A DNA stretch of 55,912 nucleotides, taken from the NCBI GenBank assembly GCA_013204605.1, contig JABMNI010000068.1, positions 1-55,912 of the forward strand. Direction: 5' to 3'. The notes beneath the pieces are model-generated. The model made no database searches. It had not been told where the DNA came from and was given only the letters and a program-made list of their open reading frames with translations. Shown here in pieces: positions 34,475 to 43,926 of the stretch. A program made the position numbers and the translations under genes. Each line of letters begins with the position of its first letter. The first letter of the stretch is position 1. The DNA is from Ignavibacteria bacterium (GTDB taxonomy: Bacteria; Bacteroidota; Ignavibacteria; Kapaibacteriales; Kapaibacteriaceae).

Positions 34475-35484
34475 TGAAAATTGGGATTATTGGAGCGGGA
34501 GCCTGGGGTACGGCTCTTGCATGGGTAGCTGCAAATAATGGTCACGAAGTATGCCTTTGGGCTCGTGAACCCGAAGTAGCAAATGAAATCCAAAATACCC
34601 GGGTAAATAATAAATACCTTCCGGGCACAGTGCTTTCGGAAAACGTTAATTCTACACCCGACGTCGAGAATTTGGCCAATTGCGAAATGCTCATTAACGC
34701 TACGCCTACGCAATTCATCCGTCCAACGTTTACGGCCATTCAACAATCGGGGGCGTTAAAACAAACGCTGGCCCAGGCTGCAATTGTAAACGTTTCGAAA
34801 GGCGTTGAATTAGGATCGCATTTGCGAGTATCGGAAATATTTGCAGAGGTGTTGAGCGCGAATCCGACATACGCCGTATTAAGCGGACCCAGCCATGCGG
34901 AAGAGGTTGTATTGGGAGCGCCAACAACCATTGTATGTGCCTCGCACCAAAAAGAAATAGCCGAAAGTGTCCAGCAAGTTTTTTCCACCCAGTCTTTCCG
35001 CGTTTATACGAGTGATGATGTTATTGGTGTGGAAATTGGAGGCTCGCTAAAAAACGTGATTGCCATAGCCTCCGGTATTGTTGACGGCTTAAAATTGGGC
35101 GACAACACGAAAGCGGCCTTGATAACCCGAGGCCTTGCAGAGATTTCTCGATTTGGAGTAGCCCTCGGCGCACAACAACACACGTTTTTTGGTCTGGCCG
35201 GACTGGGCGATTTAATCGTAACGTGCTCCTCGCAACACTCGCGTAACAGATATGTGGGCGAGCAAATTGGTAAGGGGCTTTCCCTAACGAAAATTCTTCA
35301 TGATATGAAGGCCGTTGCTGAGGGTGTTCCCACCACTACCGCGGCATTGGAGTTAGCACAATCTGTTGGAGTTGAGTTACCTATAACGCAAAAAGTAAAG
35401 GAAATACTTTTCGATGGTGCCGATCCAATGAAATCTCTATACGAGTTAATGTTACGACCCATGAAATCTGAAAAGGATTTTTAG
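34474..35484 (+). CDS. gpsA: NAD(P)-dependent glycerol-3-phosphate dehydrogenase
   Basis: GpsA reduces dihydroxyacetone phosphate to glycerol-3-phosphate, which PlsY then acylates. The 336-residue product has the Rossmann loop GAGAWGTALA, NVSKGVE, SGPSHAEEVVLG, the catalytic-Lys region EIGGSLKNVIAIASG, and NTKAALITRGLAE. The start is GTG 34474 within TAGTG, coupling it to plsY. The last four bases overlap the xseB stop on the other strand. Confidence 0.96.
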   Translation: MKIGIIGAGAWGTALAWVAANNGHEVCLWAREPEVANEIQNTRVNNKYLPGTVLSENVNSTPDVENLANCEMLINATPTQFIRPTFTAIQQSGALKQTLAQAAIVNVSKGVELGSHLRVSEIFAEVLSANPTYAVLSGPSHAEEVVLGAPTTIVCASHQKEIAESVQQVFSTQSFRVYTSDDVIGVEIGGSLKNVIAIASGIVDGLKLGDNTKAALITRGLAEISRFGVALGAQQHTFFGLAGLGDLIVTCSSQHSRNRYVGEQIGKGLSLTKILHDMKAVAEGVPTTTAALELAQSVGVELPITQKVKEILFDGADPMKSLYELMLRPMKSEKDF

Positions 35485-35702
35485 TCCTCGACCGATTCGT
35501 CTTCCGAAACTCCACCAAGCTCTTTTATCTTCAGTTCAGCGCTTAACAAATATTCTCTACTAGCATTTGCAAGCTGCATTCCCTCCTCGTAAATTTTAAG
35601 CTGCTCATCTATTGTCAGTTCACCTCTGTCAAGAGAGTTTGCTATTTCTTCCAGACGCTTTAGTTGGGCTTCAATGCTGGTTGTTTCTTTAGTTTTTGCC
35701 AT
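35481..35702 (-). CDS. xseB: Exodeoxyribonuclease VII small subunit
   Basis: XseB pairs with XseA in exonuclease VII, which degrades single-stranded DNA. The 73-residue product has the family helical hairpin: SIEAQLKRLEEIANSLDRGE then LTIDEQLKIYEEGMQLA. It follows xseA with a three-base gap. Confidence 0.93.
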   Translation of the reverse strand: MAKTKETTSIEAQLKRLEEIANSLDRGELTIDEQLKIYEEGMQLANASREYLLSAELKIKELGGVSEDESVED

Positions 35703-35705
35703 GAT

Positions 35706-36983
35706 TTATTCCGAGATAGTTTCTGTTTTGTTTACTGTGTGAATTGTAGCGTCGGCGGTTTCATGCTGACGCATTATTGTGACCTCTGTGCCAGGGACTA
35801 AGTTTGTCTTAGCCCCATACACAACTCCATTCGAAGAGATTATTGCGAAGCCTTTGCGTAACGGTGTGAGGGGATGATGCGATTGTAAGAGTGCCGTAAG
35901 GTGTTCAACCTTAGAGGCGGTTCGCTGAATTGAATGTCTAATATGTAGCAACGAAGTTTGAGAAAAACTCTCCAAAATATTCAGCCGTTTTTGAATTTGT
36001 TTTCGTAATCCGGCGCCGATTTTTTCTTCCAGTTCATCAACGCGCTGAACCCGATTGTTTAACCGCTCTATGATTCTTCGTAGGGCTCTTCCATCGAGGA
36101 ACATCTCTACCGTGTCTTGCAGAGCTTCCACACTCAATGTAATGCTCGTTGTAAACGAATCTTGATACCCTCGTAGTACACTGGCAATTTCGCGAACAGT
36201 GTATGGTGTTACTGCTTCGGCTGCTGCGGTAGGAGTTGCGGCCCGATAATCCGCAACAAAGTCTGAGATTGTGAAATCAGTTTCGTGTCCAACTGCTGAT
36301 ATTATTGGAATTGAACTCTCAAACACGGCTCGGGCTACGTTTTCTTCATTGAAACACCATAGGTCCTCTAAAGAGCCCCCTCCCCGACCAATTATTATTA
36401 CGTCAACTTGTTGCCGTTCTAAATCCTTGATAGCTTGTACAATGTCGGCCGAGGCGTTGTTACCCTGAACAACTGTTGGACGGAACACCACCTGCACCGC
36501 GGGAAAGCGCCTGCCAATAGTTGAAATCATGTCGTGCAGGGCGGCTCCCGTAGCCGACGTAGCAATTCCCACAGAGCGGGGGAAGTCTGGAAGTGAGCGT
36601 TTTCTATCAGTGTCAAACCATCCCAGAGCAGATAACTTCTTCTTTAGTGCTTCAAAGGCGGCGTGAAGGTCCCCAACGCCGTGTGGTCGGAGCGAGGTGC
36701 AATCAATCTGATACTTGCCGTGTTGCGGATATACCGTCAGCTTGCCGGTAATCAGAACCTTCATGCCATCTTCGGGTTGAAAGCCTAGCGTCCGCGACCT
36801 CCACATTACGCAAGAAATTTGCGCGTCTGAGTCTTTCAACGTGAAATACCGATGTCCGGAACTGTGCTGTTTATAATTCGACAGCTCACCGGTAACAAAA
36901 ACGTTACCAATGCCATCTTCGAGCAATGTCCTTATGTGATACGTCAATTGTGAGACGGTTTGTGAATCAGTTTCCGGGTTCAT
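35706..36983 (-). CDS. xseA: Exodeoxyribonuclease VII large subunit
   Basis: XseA is the catalytic subunit of exonuclease VII, acting in repair and removal of single-stranded DNA. The 425-residue product has the N-terminal OB fold (FVTGELSNYKQHSSGHRYFT), the catalytic domain with DVIIIGRGGGSLEDLW, SAVGHETDFTISDFVADYRA and PTAAAEA, and a C-terminal coiled coil. It is the first gene of a leftward pair and diverges from ispF. An AGCCCCCT word (36374-36381) encodes part of the conserved GGGS. Confidence 0.95.
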   Translation of the reverse strand: MNPETDSQTVSQLTYHIRTLLEDGIGNVFVTGELSNYKQHSSGHRYFTLKDSDAQISCVMWRSRTLGFQPEDGMKVLITGKLTVYPQHGKYQIDCTSLRPHGVGDLHAAFEALKKKLSALGWFDTDRKRSLPDFPRSVGIATSATGAALHDMISTIGRRFPAVQVVFRPTVVQGNNASADIVQAIKDLERQQVDVIIIGRGGGSLEDLWCFNEENVARAVFESSIPIISAVGHETDFTISDFVADYRAATPTAAAEAVTPYTVREIASVLRGYQDSFTTSITLSVEALQDTVEMFLDGRALRRIIERLNNRVQRVDELEEKIGAGLRKQIQKRLNILESFSQTSLLHIRHSIQRTASKVEHLTALLQSHHPLTPLRKGFAIISSNGVVYGAKTNLVPGTEVTIMRQHETADATIHTVNKTETISE

Positions 36984-37032
36984 GTGCGTTGGGTATCGAA
37001 TGGGAGTGGCGCAACTCGTATTTTAACGCCTA

Positions 37033-37044
37033 TCGCAATTGCGA
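37033..37044. promoter_or_regulatory. 12-bp palindrome between xseA and ispF
   Basis: TCGCAATTGCGA is a perfect palindrome midway between the divergent xseA and ispF starts. It could be an operator; no regulator is known for it. Confidence 0.35.
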
Positions 37045-37083
37045 AACAATCTATTTCACAGGGAAATTACTAGTAAACAAGTT

Positions 37084-37554
37084 ATGGTAGGTTTTGGATT
37101 CGATGTTCATAAGTTAATTCCGGGCAATTCACTTACACTGGGTGGCGTGGTAGTGCCGTCCGACATAACAGCGTTGGCTCACAGCGACGGCGATGTTGTG
37201 CTTCATGCCTTGGTAGATGCACTTTTAGGTAGTGTGGGTTTGGGCGATATAGGTGACCACTTCCCTGATACTGATAGCACATGGAAGGATGCCGATAGTC
37301 AACTATTTGTCCGCGAAACACACTTGCTCTTGGTCGAAGCCGGTTTTACGGTAACAAATATCGACGTCACAATTATTTTGGAGAAGCCAAAACTCGCCCA
37401 GTACAAAGGTGAAATGAAAAACGTAATTGCTGAACTTTGCCACATACCCGCCGAGCGAGTTAACGTTAAAGCAACCACAAGCGAGCTGTTAGGTTATGTT
37501 GGAAGGGGCGAAGGAGTTTGTGCTCATGTAGTTTGTCAGGTTGATTTGATTTGA
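37084..37554 (+). CDS. ispF: 2-C-methyl-D-erythritol 2,4-cyclodiphosphate synthase
   Basis: IspF makes the cyclic diphosphate intermediate of the MEP isoprenoid pathway, which also feeds UppS. The 156-residue product has the metal-binding GFDVHKL, the HSDGDVVLHAL signature, GDIGDHFPDTD and the end region NVKATTSELLGYVGRGEGVC. ATG 37084 gives the family start; the frame is open from 37039 but without family sequence. The stop overlaps the histidine kinase start by four bases. Confidence 0.96.
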   Translation: MVGFGFDVHKLIPGNSLTLGGVVVPSDITALAHSDGDVVLHALVDALLGSVGLGDIGDHFPDTDSTWKDADSQLFVRETHLLLVEAGFTVTNIDVTIILEKPKLAQYKGEMKNVIAELCHIPAERVNVKATTSELLGYVGRGEGVCAHVVCQVDLI

Positions 37555-39824
37555 TGAAATTGCTTTTCATCATATTAATTTTTGCAACGGTTGTGGTTAA
37601 GGCCGATCTTACAGATCCGCATCGGTATTCACTCGACGGAAAATGGAATGGAATTGCCATGCCGTCGGCGCAAAAAAATCAAATACTTCTATTCAAGCCT
37701 AAACCAGCTTGGAATACCTCCAGCAGTTCCGTCGATGTAATTTCACTTTGGTCGTCGAAGGTGCAAAGCGCACTTCGCGGAAGTGATATTCGAGCAGCAT
37801 TTCCTTGGAGAGATAAAGTAATAGTTGTGCGTGCTTTGGAAGATGGGGCTGAAATTTTAGTTCTTTCCGATGCACTTAGCCCCCTAAATTCAACTACAAT
37901 AACAACTGGCAACGCCCTAGTGCGCGATGTTCCCATTTCAATTAAGGGTTCGAACTTCCGCAACCATGTGTTTGTAAAAATAGCCGATCGACTTATTAGT
38001 ATCGAGCCAGGTGAGCGTGATTTGAGACCCATTTTGGTTGAGGAAGCGGTAACGGGTTTTACTGTTCCTGATTCGGGCAATTATGAACTTGTTATTGTTC
38101 ATGATGTGGGCGGAGTGGCCTATGTGAGTATGTTGGATAGTTTGTTCCGACGCAAGGTTGCACCTGCAGTACCGCTTTCGGATAAGGCTAGTGTGCTTAG
38201 TGTTGATGGAAAATTTGTTGTAGTAACACCGCTTGGAAATTCCGATGCATGTCAGGTTTCGATTATTGATACAACAACCATGACGTCGCAGTTTTTTTCG
38301 GTGCAAATTCCAATGCACTTGGTTGCAATTGCCCATAATTCAGGAGGTCCCGTACCTATGGGTGTGGGCATGGTGAGTGGTCGTTATGAACTTGGACGGA
38401 TTGATCCTAGTGGACTGAGAACGGTGATAATTAACGGCACAGTGGTGCCAGGAGAGTTTGGACAACCACTGTTTGTAAAAATTATCGAACAACAGGCGGT
38501 GCTTATTTGCACAGGTGGAGTGTTAACTGTCACGATTGATGGCGACGTACTCTCATCTGACGCCTTCGAAATTCCAATTGATAAAAATAATATTGAAGTG
38601 TACGAAACTGAACAAGGAATGCTGATCAGCAGTCGTAGGGGATCTGTTTTACTTGTGCGGAACGATAACTTGCTATGGTTCCCGTTGAGAGTTTTGGACA
38701 CTGCATGGAAGTACATTGTTCCGTTAGCACTCTTGCTGATTATCGTATTACTGCTTATTCGGCTTAGGCGTGTTAGAGAAGTGTTGGATGCTATGATAGA
38801 TCTGCCTGGAACGGGCTTAGTGCTAGTGTTGGACTCGAGTGGTAGACTTTTTAGAACAAACGAACGAACGTCGAAACTACTTGGCATTAGCAAGAGTGTT
38901 CCAATGCGAAGATTGTACCGTGCGTATCTGCGACAGCGTGGCGTTGAAAATCTGCTTGCATTTCTTGAGCAATCCCTAAACGGAATGGTTGCCGTCTCCG
39001 AGAAAATTCAAATCAACGATTCGGATGAAACTCGCGAGTATGTATTCACAGCCGTTCCACTTGCGGGGTGGTTTGGTAGGCTAAGGGGCTGGGTGGTTAC
39101 CGGTGTTGATATCACTGAGGCGTTGGAGCGTAGGCGAATAGTGAACTGGGGTCAGCTAGCTCATGACATGCAAACCAATCTTTCAACCATCAGATTAAAC
39201 GCTGAACAGTTGCCCGAAGAAGGAAATGATAATTATCGCGAACGGAAACGAAGAATATTGTTTCAAGTTGGAGTGCTTATTCAACGAGTGCGTGACCTCG
39301 TTAGCGTTGGTAGATCCGAAACCGTTGACAGGGTGTTCGTGCACAGCGCAGAGTTGTGTACGGAAATTCGACACGAGTTCGATCCTCTCATGTTTCCTAA
39401 TGTGAGCTTCTCAATGAAGTTGCGTGGAACAATGATGAATGTTGACAGACTGAAAATCTCAAGAGCTGTTCGAAATGCCGTAGAGAATGGAATAAAGGCT
39501 TTGAAGAATACGCCTGGAACTATTGAAATCGCAACTTGGTTTGACAGAACGAATGTATACATCAGAGTGTCGGATGACGGAGTGGGAATGGATACGCTCA
39601 CACTCGAAAATATGATGAAGCCGCACTTCACTACAGCGCAAGACGGTTCAGGAACGGGTATCGGAACCATGATTATGCAGCACGTGGTTCACCTCCACAA
39701 CGGGTCACTACGTGTTACAAGTGAAGTGGGAATCGGCACTCAGGTTATTTTTAGGATTCCTCATTTGATTGAACCACCGAAAATTCGTCACGTTCAATAC
39801 GCCGTGGCAGAGGAAGTTGAGTAG
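37551..39824 (+). CDS. Orphan sensor histidine kinase with large extracytoplasmic domain
   Basis: A 757-residue inner-membrane kinase. It has a signal or anchor helix (residues about 1-20), an extracytoplasmic beta-rich domain of about 360 residues (perhaps a propeller), a membrane helix at about 385-405 (YIVPLALLLIIVLLLIRL), a PAS-like domain (MIDLPGTGLVLVLDSSGRLF), a dimerisation helix with the phospho-acceptor His in GQLAHDMQTNLSTIRLN, and a GHKL ATPase: N box NAVENGIKAL, G1 VSDDGVGMD, G2 GTGIGTMIMQHVV. No response regulator is next to it, so its partner is elsewhere. Overlap with ispF and close spacing to ruvX suggest co-transcription. Confidence 0.88.
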   Translation: MMKLLFIILIFATVVVKADLTDPHRYSLDGKWNGIAMPSAQKNQILLFKPKPAWNTSSSSVDVISLWSSKVQSALRGSDIRAAFPWRDKVIVVRALEDGAEILVLSDALSPLNSTTITTGNALVRDVPISIKGSNFRNHVFVKIADRLISIEPGERDLRPILVEEAVTGFTVPDSGNYELVIVHDVGGVAYVSMLDSLFRRKVAPAVPLSDKASVLSVDGKFVVVTPLGNSDACQVSIIDTTTMTSQFFSVQIPMHLVAIAHNSGGPVPMGVGMVSGRYELGRIDPSGLRTVIINGTVVPGEFGQPLFVKIIEQQAVLICTGGVLTVTIDGDVLSSDAFEIPIDKNNIEVYETEQGMLISSRRGSVLLVRNDNLLWFPLRVLDTAWKYIVPLALLLIIVLLLIRLRRVREVLDAMIDLPGTGLVLVLDSSGRLFRTNERTSKLLGISKSVPMRRLYRAYLRQRGVENLLAFLEQSLNGMVAVSEKIQINDSDETREYVFTAVPLAGWFGRLRGWVVTGVDITEALERRRIVNWGQLAHDMQTNLSTIRLNAEQLPEEGNDNYRERKRRILFQVGVLIQRVRDLVSVGRSETVDRVFVHSAELCTEIRHEFDPLMFPNVSFSMKLRGTMMNVDRLKISRAVRNAVENGIKALKNTPGTIEIATWFDRTNVYIRVSDDGVGMDTLTLENMMKPHFTTAQDGSGTGIGTMIMQHVVHLHNGSLRVTSEVGIGTQVIFRIPHLIEPPKIRHVQYAVAEEVE

Positions 39825-39825
39825 G

Positions 39826-40266
39826 ATGCAAGAGTTGGATGTTACATTGAAGGGTAAGCGGTTAGCAGCACTTGATTATGGTGATGCGCGCATTGGACTA
39901 GCCGTTTGTGATGAATTGCATATCGCTGTGTCAACACGGCCAGTCATTGTTAACGACAGCAAGGTGATGAGCACATTGGTGCAGGCATTATTGGATAGTC
40001 GAGTAGACGTTGTTTTTGTTGGTGTCCCCAGGTTACTCCATGGTGAGACTTCGGCTACAATCGAAAAAATTGAAAAATTCATATTGCTTCTGCGCGAACA
40101 TATTTCACAGCCTGTATTCGAAACAGACGAAGCATTTACCACGAAACGCGCCAAAGAATTGATGGTGGCTTCGGGAAAAAGGAAAAAACAGCGTCAGGCC
40201 AAGGGCGCGAAAGATGCGGTTGCAGCAGCAATTATGTTGCGAGATATTTTGGATGAACTTTTATAG
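39826..40266 (+). CDS. ruvX: Holliday junction resolvase-like RuvX (YqgF)
   Basis: A small RNase H-fold nuclease, implicated in pre-16S rRNA processing and Holliday junction resolution. The 146-residue product has LDYGDARIGLAVCDE with the first catalytic Asp, VVFVGVPRLLHGE, DEAFTTKRAKE and a final Asp in AKDAVAAAIMLRD. ATG 39826 follows the kinase stop by one base; the open frame from 39769 overlaps the kinase without homology. Confidence 0.92.
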   Translation: MQELDVTLKGKRLAALDYGDARIGLAVCDELHIAVSTRPVIVNDSKVMSTLVQALLDSRVDVVFVGVPRLLHGETSATIEKIEKFILLLREHISQPVFETDEAFTTKRAKELMVASGKRKKQRQAKGAKDAVAAAIMLRDILDELL

Positions 40267-40273
40267 CGATGGA

Positions 40274-41680
40274 ATGAAAAATTGTTTTGCACGACGAAGA
40301 CCACTAAGCCCCTTATCAATAATCTTTCTATTGTTGATAGGGATGTTTACTAATAACGTGAAGATTTTGGGTCAGGGTTTGAAATCAACGGATAAATCGG
40401 CACTTATCGAGTACGGGGATAGGATTTACGGCGATGCCTTTGTTGTTCCAACTTCGAATCCGGATACGGCCAATGTGACTATATTTTTTAGAATGGCGAA
40501 TGACTTTCTAAACTTCACGAAGGTTACTGATAGGAATGATTTGAAAGGGAATTTCAAAGCTGAAATGTCGGTAGGCCTAGAAATCAGGGATTCACTTGGA
40601 GTTATCCGTCAGCGATTGCATTGGGGTGATGTTGCGTACACAAACGCGTTCGAGGAAACGAACAGTAAGGTGATGTTCCATTACGGTTGGGTGGAGTTTA
40701 AGGTTGGTGCTGGTTCGTATGACGTTACGATAGATGTGTTGAATACGAAAGAGAGTAGTCAGAAGAAGCTCCAGCTACCAACGCTAAGCTTTACGCCACG
40801 CACGTACAAACGACTTTTATCTACCCCGATGTTTGCCGAGGCAGTGTCGAAAAATGGAGTGGCACTGTTGCGTCCGTTTGTATTTTCTGGCAGCGTAATG
40901 TTCGGAAATAAAGATGCACGAGCACTTCTAATTTTAGCGGATAAAGTGAATACGAAGTACAACTACACTATTTCCCAGCTACCGTGGAATGCGAACGATA
41001 TTAGATGGTGGAAGGTGAGTGATGTTATTGGAGTTACTGAATCGCGCACCGACAATTTTCCGAGTCTATCTGGAATGTCAACCACCGATGATCCCTATGT
41101 TGAATTGCGGGAAGTGAGCTCCAAGGATGCTGAAATGGCATTGGTGGAAATTTCCGTTCCTACTACCACTTTTGTTCCGGGTAGATATGAGATAGCATTG
41201 ATTGAGTATGGCACCACAGACACAGTGAAGGCAACCTTTTCCGTGCTTTGGGAAATGATGCCACTTTCGCTCCGAAATCTGAACTACGCGTTCGAGTCGA
41301 TGAAATACATTTTGACAGAGTCGCAACTTGATTCACTTAATAACGGTCCGGATGCCGAACGCAGAGAGCGCCTGATGGATTGGTGGCGGAAGGAAGATCC
41401 AACGCCAGTTACAACTTACAATGAACGAATGGCTGAGTATTACAAACGAACTGATCAGGCGTTCTACACGTATAGTACGATTCAAGAGCCGGATGGTGCG
41501 AAGAGTGAGAGAGGAAAAATCTACATTTTGTTTGGAACACCTACAACTTCAAACAAAAAGTTAATGCCCGAGGGTGAGCCGTTTGAAATTTGGACGTATG
41601 CCGCGGTGGTGAAGAAGGAATTCCACTTTCAATTGGACAGTCGTGGAATATATCGGCTGATAAAAATCGTGGATTTGTAG
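40274..41680 (+). CDS. GWxTD-family exported protein with altered motif
   Basis: A 468-residue exported protein of unknown role. A hydrophobic signal lies at about residues 14-30 (IIFLLLIGMFTNNVKI). The body is beta-rich. The C-terminal 130 residues match the GWxTD family: DWWRKEDPTPVTTYNERMAE, YYKRTDQAFYTYS, then RGKIYILFGTPT and FEIWTYAAVV. The name-giving GWxTD is replaced here by GAKSE before RGKIYI. The start ATG 40274 is chosen for the signal peptide. It follows ruvX by seven bases. Confidence 0.78.
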   Translation: MKNCFARRRPLSPLSIIFLLLIGMFTNNVKILGQGLKSTDKSALIEYGDRIYGDAFVVPTSNPDTANVTIFFRMANDFLNFTKVTDRNDLKGNFKAEMSVGLEIRDSLGVIRQRLHWGDVAYTNAFEETNSKVMFHYGWVEFKVGAGSYDVTIDVLNTKESSQKKLQLPTLSFTPRTYKRLLSTPMFAEAVSKNGVALLRPFVFSGSVMFGNKDARALLILADKVNTKYNYTISQLPWNANDIRWWKVSDVIGVTESRTDNFPSLSGMSTTDDPYVELREVSSKDAEMALVEISVPTTTFVPGRYEIALIEYGTTDTVKATFSVLWEMMPLSLRNLNYAFESMKYILTESQLDSLNNGPDAERRERLMDWWRKEDPTPVTTYNERMAEYYKRTDQAFYTYSTIQEPDGAKSERGKIYILFGTPTTSNKKLMPEGEPFEIWTYAAVVKKEFHFQLDSRGIYRLIKIVDL

Positions 41681-41689
41681 ATCAGATAT

Positions 41690-42097
41690 CTATTGAAGCG
41701 GTTCCCAAGCTTCTCCTTCGCAAGGGGGCTCTTCGCTTGTAATGTGCTCGTCTAAGATCATGCAGAGTTGATTTGTCTTATTCAAATGTCGGCACGATCC
41801 ACAAAGAGTGCCTTTCGTGATTTGTTCTACGCTCTCATTAAAGCGTTGGTATTGGATCCAAGCGGGATACACGCCTATGCCCCATATCGCAAATAAGACA
41901 ATAATCCACGTTGAGTTTGATGATGAGTATGATTTGAAATAAATGAACCCACCAATTCCAATTATGAATACACGAAAAAGCGCGGCGGCAACAATCGAAC
42001 CAGTGGTATAGTAAGGCTCGCCGGTGTGGTATTCTGGTGCCTTCATGCGTAAAAGGAACAAGTCAAGTATTTGGTCGAATTTTGAGGGTTGATTCAT
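41690..42097 (-). CDS. Small two-helix membrane protein with C-terminal cysteine cluster
   Basis: Family not recognised. The 135-residue product has two membrane helices (about residues 34-54, SIVAAALFRVFIIGIGGFIYF; and about 62-78, WIIVLFAIWGIGVYPAW) and a cytoplasmic-looking tail with C-x2-C-x9-C-x13-C, in LCGSCRHLNKTNQLC and then PPCEGEAWEPL. Four spaced Cys suggest a zinc or iron-sulfur site. The frame is open from 42142, but ATG 42097 begins directly before the domain and the upstream part would overlap the mutL start. An AGGGGGCT word at 41723-41730 encodes EPP just before the last Cys. Confidence 0.7.
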   Translation of the reverse strand: MNQPSKFDQILDLFLLRMKAPEYHTGEPYYTTGSIVAAALFRVFIIGIGGFIYFKSYSSSNSTWIIVLFAIWGIGVYPAWIQYQRFNESVEQITKGTLCGSCRHLNKTNQLCMILDEHITSEEPPCEGEAWEPLQ

Positions 42098-42125
42098 TGT
42101 ATTTCTGGATTGAAAACTAACTTTG
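42097..42125 (+). promoter_or_regulatory. Bacteroidota-type promoter for mutL
   Basis: TTG (42097-42099), 18 bases, then TAACTTTG (42118-42125) match the -33/-7 consensus. Only 10 bases separate the -7 element from the mutL ATG, so the mRNA leader is very short. The -33 element touches the start codon of the divergent gene. Confidence 0.55.
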
Positions 42126-42135
42126 TCAAAACTAC

Positions 42136-43926
42136 ATGACAAATCATAACCATATTAAAATATTATCGGAGCATCTGGCAAACCAGATTGCCGCTGGTGA
42201 AGTTGTGCAGAGACCCGAATCTGTTGTTAAGGAACTCGTAGAAAACTCAATTGATGCCGGGGCAAAAACGATTACCGTGGTTGTGAAAGAAGCCGGTAAA
42301 CAACTCATTCATATTATCGACGACGGCAAAGGAATGTCCGTTGACGATTTAGAGCTAAGTATCGTGCGGCATGCAACTTCCAAGATTTCATCCATTGCGG
42401 ATTTGCATAACATAATGACGCTTGGTTTTAGAGGAGAGGCATTGGCATCGGTTGCCGCTGTGGCCGATGTTGAGATACGAACACGAACGACCGGTGCAGA
42501 AACAGGGTGGAGTTTGACGTCACAACCGGGCGGCAAGCCAGAATTGAAACCGATAGTAACTGATGTTGGTTCTCAAATGTTTGTACGAAATTTATTTTAT
42601 ACTACACCCGCTCGAAAAAAGTTTTTAAAATCTGATCTAACTGAGTTCAGGCATATTTCCGAGACTATGCAACGTTTGGCCTTAGGAAATCCGAACGTGC
42701 GGTTTGTGTTCTATGATGGATCCAACATAGTATTCGATGTTCCGGTAGCTCCACTTAAGCAACGAATTGCCGATGTACTGTCTATCGACCCATCACGCCA
42801 AACAGTAACTGTATCTGGCAACGAATCGGGCATACAGATTAGCGGTGTAGTTGGACTTCCCTCGGCATCTAGGCAAAGCCGCAGCGGGCAGTTTCTGTTT
42901 TTGAATGGTAGAAGTATTGTTAGCCGTTCTCTCGCGCACGCCATTGCCTCGAGCTATGATCACTTATTGGACAACGGACAACATCCTGTGTTCGTTGTGT
43001 CGTTGACCATCGACCCACATCGTGTTGATGTAAACGTTCATCCACAAAAAAACGAAGTGAAATTCGACGACGAACGAGCTGCGTATTTAGCCGTTCAACA
43101 TGCTGTTTCGGAAGCCTTGCGGAACGCCAGCGTAATACCCTCATTTCTCGGTGAATTGCCGCTAGCAAGCCGCCCCCTTCAGTCGCTAGAGGGTACTATT
43201 CCTTCCGAAGCCACCTTCGTGAATAGGTTCACCGGCGAGATTCTTACATCGAAAGGATACATTCAACAGGGAACTTGGTCAGACAGAAAGGTGCAGGGGG
43301 CTGAGTGGTCGCGCACCGCCCAGGTAGGAATCGACGCACTATACTCGCAATCTGACGCAGTAGAACCCAGTCAGGTAATGAGAGTTGGCGTAGAATACGT
43401 TGCCACCACCTCGGCCGAAGGTATCGTACTAATCCACAAACGCCGAGCTCACGAACGGATTCTGTACGAAAGAGCAATGAAAATGGTAGGGGGTGAATCT
43501 GGTTCGGAACAAGCAATATTGTTTTCGTCTAAATTTTCGCTAACACCATCAAGGGCCATATTGCTAAAGGAATTTCTGCATGAATTTGTTGCTTTGGGAT
43601 TCAAGATTGAAGTGAACCTCGACGGCACAGTAAGTGTTCATGCTGTACCTACTGATGTAAAGCCGGGTACAGAAGAAGCGATTATTGATGAGATTCTCCA
43701 AGAGATTGAACGGGGTGGAAGTACCCCAAGCGCTCGAAGCAAGGAAAAGGTTGCAGCAGCTTACGCGTCTAGACAGTCATTCAGAAAGGGTGAGACAATA
43801 ACAGAGAATGAACTTAAAAGCTTAACACGCGAGTTGTTCAATTGTAGCGTTTCACATATAACACCAAAAGGTGAGCCCACTTTTTTCATCATTCCATATA
43901 TAGAGTTGCGAGGAAGATTTGAATAA
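42136..43926 (+). CDS. mutL: DNA mismatch repair protein MutL
   Basis: MutL couples mismatch recognition by MutS to strand removal. The 596-residue product has an intact GHKL ATPase: IAAGEVVQRPESVVKELVEN, DDGKGM, RHATSKI and GFRGEALASVA. The C-terminal dimerisation domain (from about residue 400) is recognisable, but the endonuclease motif is altered: where other MutLs have DQHAxxERxxxxE, this one reads HKRRAHERILYE, so the metal-binding Asp and His are missing. The CPHGRP region is also changed to THITPKGEP-like sequence (HITPKGEPT). The gene end is duplicated in tandem. Confidence 0.95.
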   Translation: MTNHNHIKILSEHLANQIAAGEVVQRPESVVKELVENSIDAGAKTITVVVKEAGKQLIHIIDDGKGMSVDDLELSIVRHATSKISSIADLHNIMTLGFRGEALASVAAVADVEIRTRTTGAETGWSLTSQPGGKPELKPIVTDVGSQMFVRNLFYTTPARKKFLKSDLTEFRHISETMQRLALGNPNVRFVFYDGSNIVFDVPVAPLKQRIADVLSIDPSRQTVTVSGNESGIQISGVVGLPSASRQSRSGQFLFLNGRSIVSRSLAHAIASSYDHLLDNGQHPVFVVSLTIDPHRVDVNVHPQKNEVKFDDERAAYLAVQHAVSEALRNASVIPSFLGELPLASRPLQSLEGTIPSEATFVNRFTGEILTSKGYIQQGTWSDRKVQGAEWSRTAQVGIDALYSQSDAVEPSQVMRVGVEYVATTSAEGIVLIHKRRAHERILYERAMKMVGGESGSEQAILFSSKFSLTPSRAILLKEFLHEFVALGFKIEVNLDGTVSVHAVPTDVKPGTEEAIIDEILQEIERGGSTPSARSKEKVAAAYASRQSFRKGETITENELKSLTRELFNCSVSHITPKGEPTFFIIPYIELRGRFE

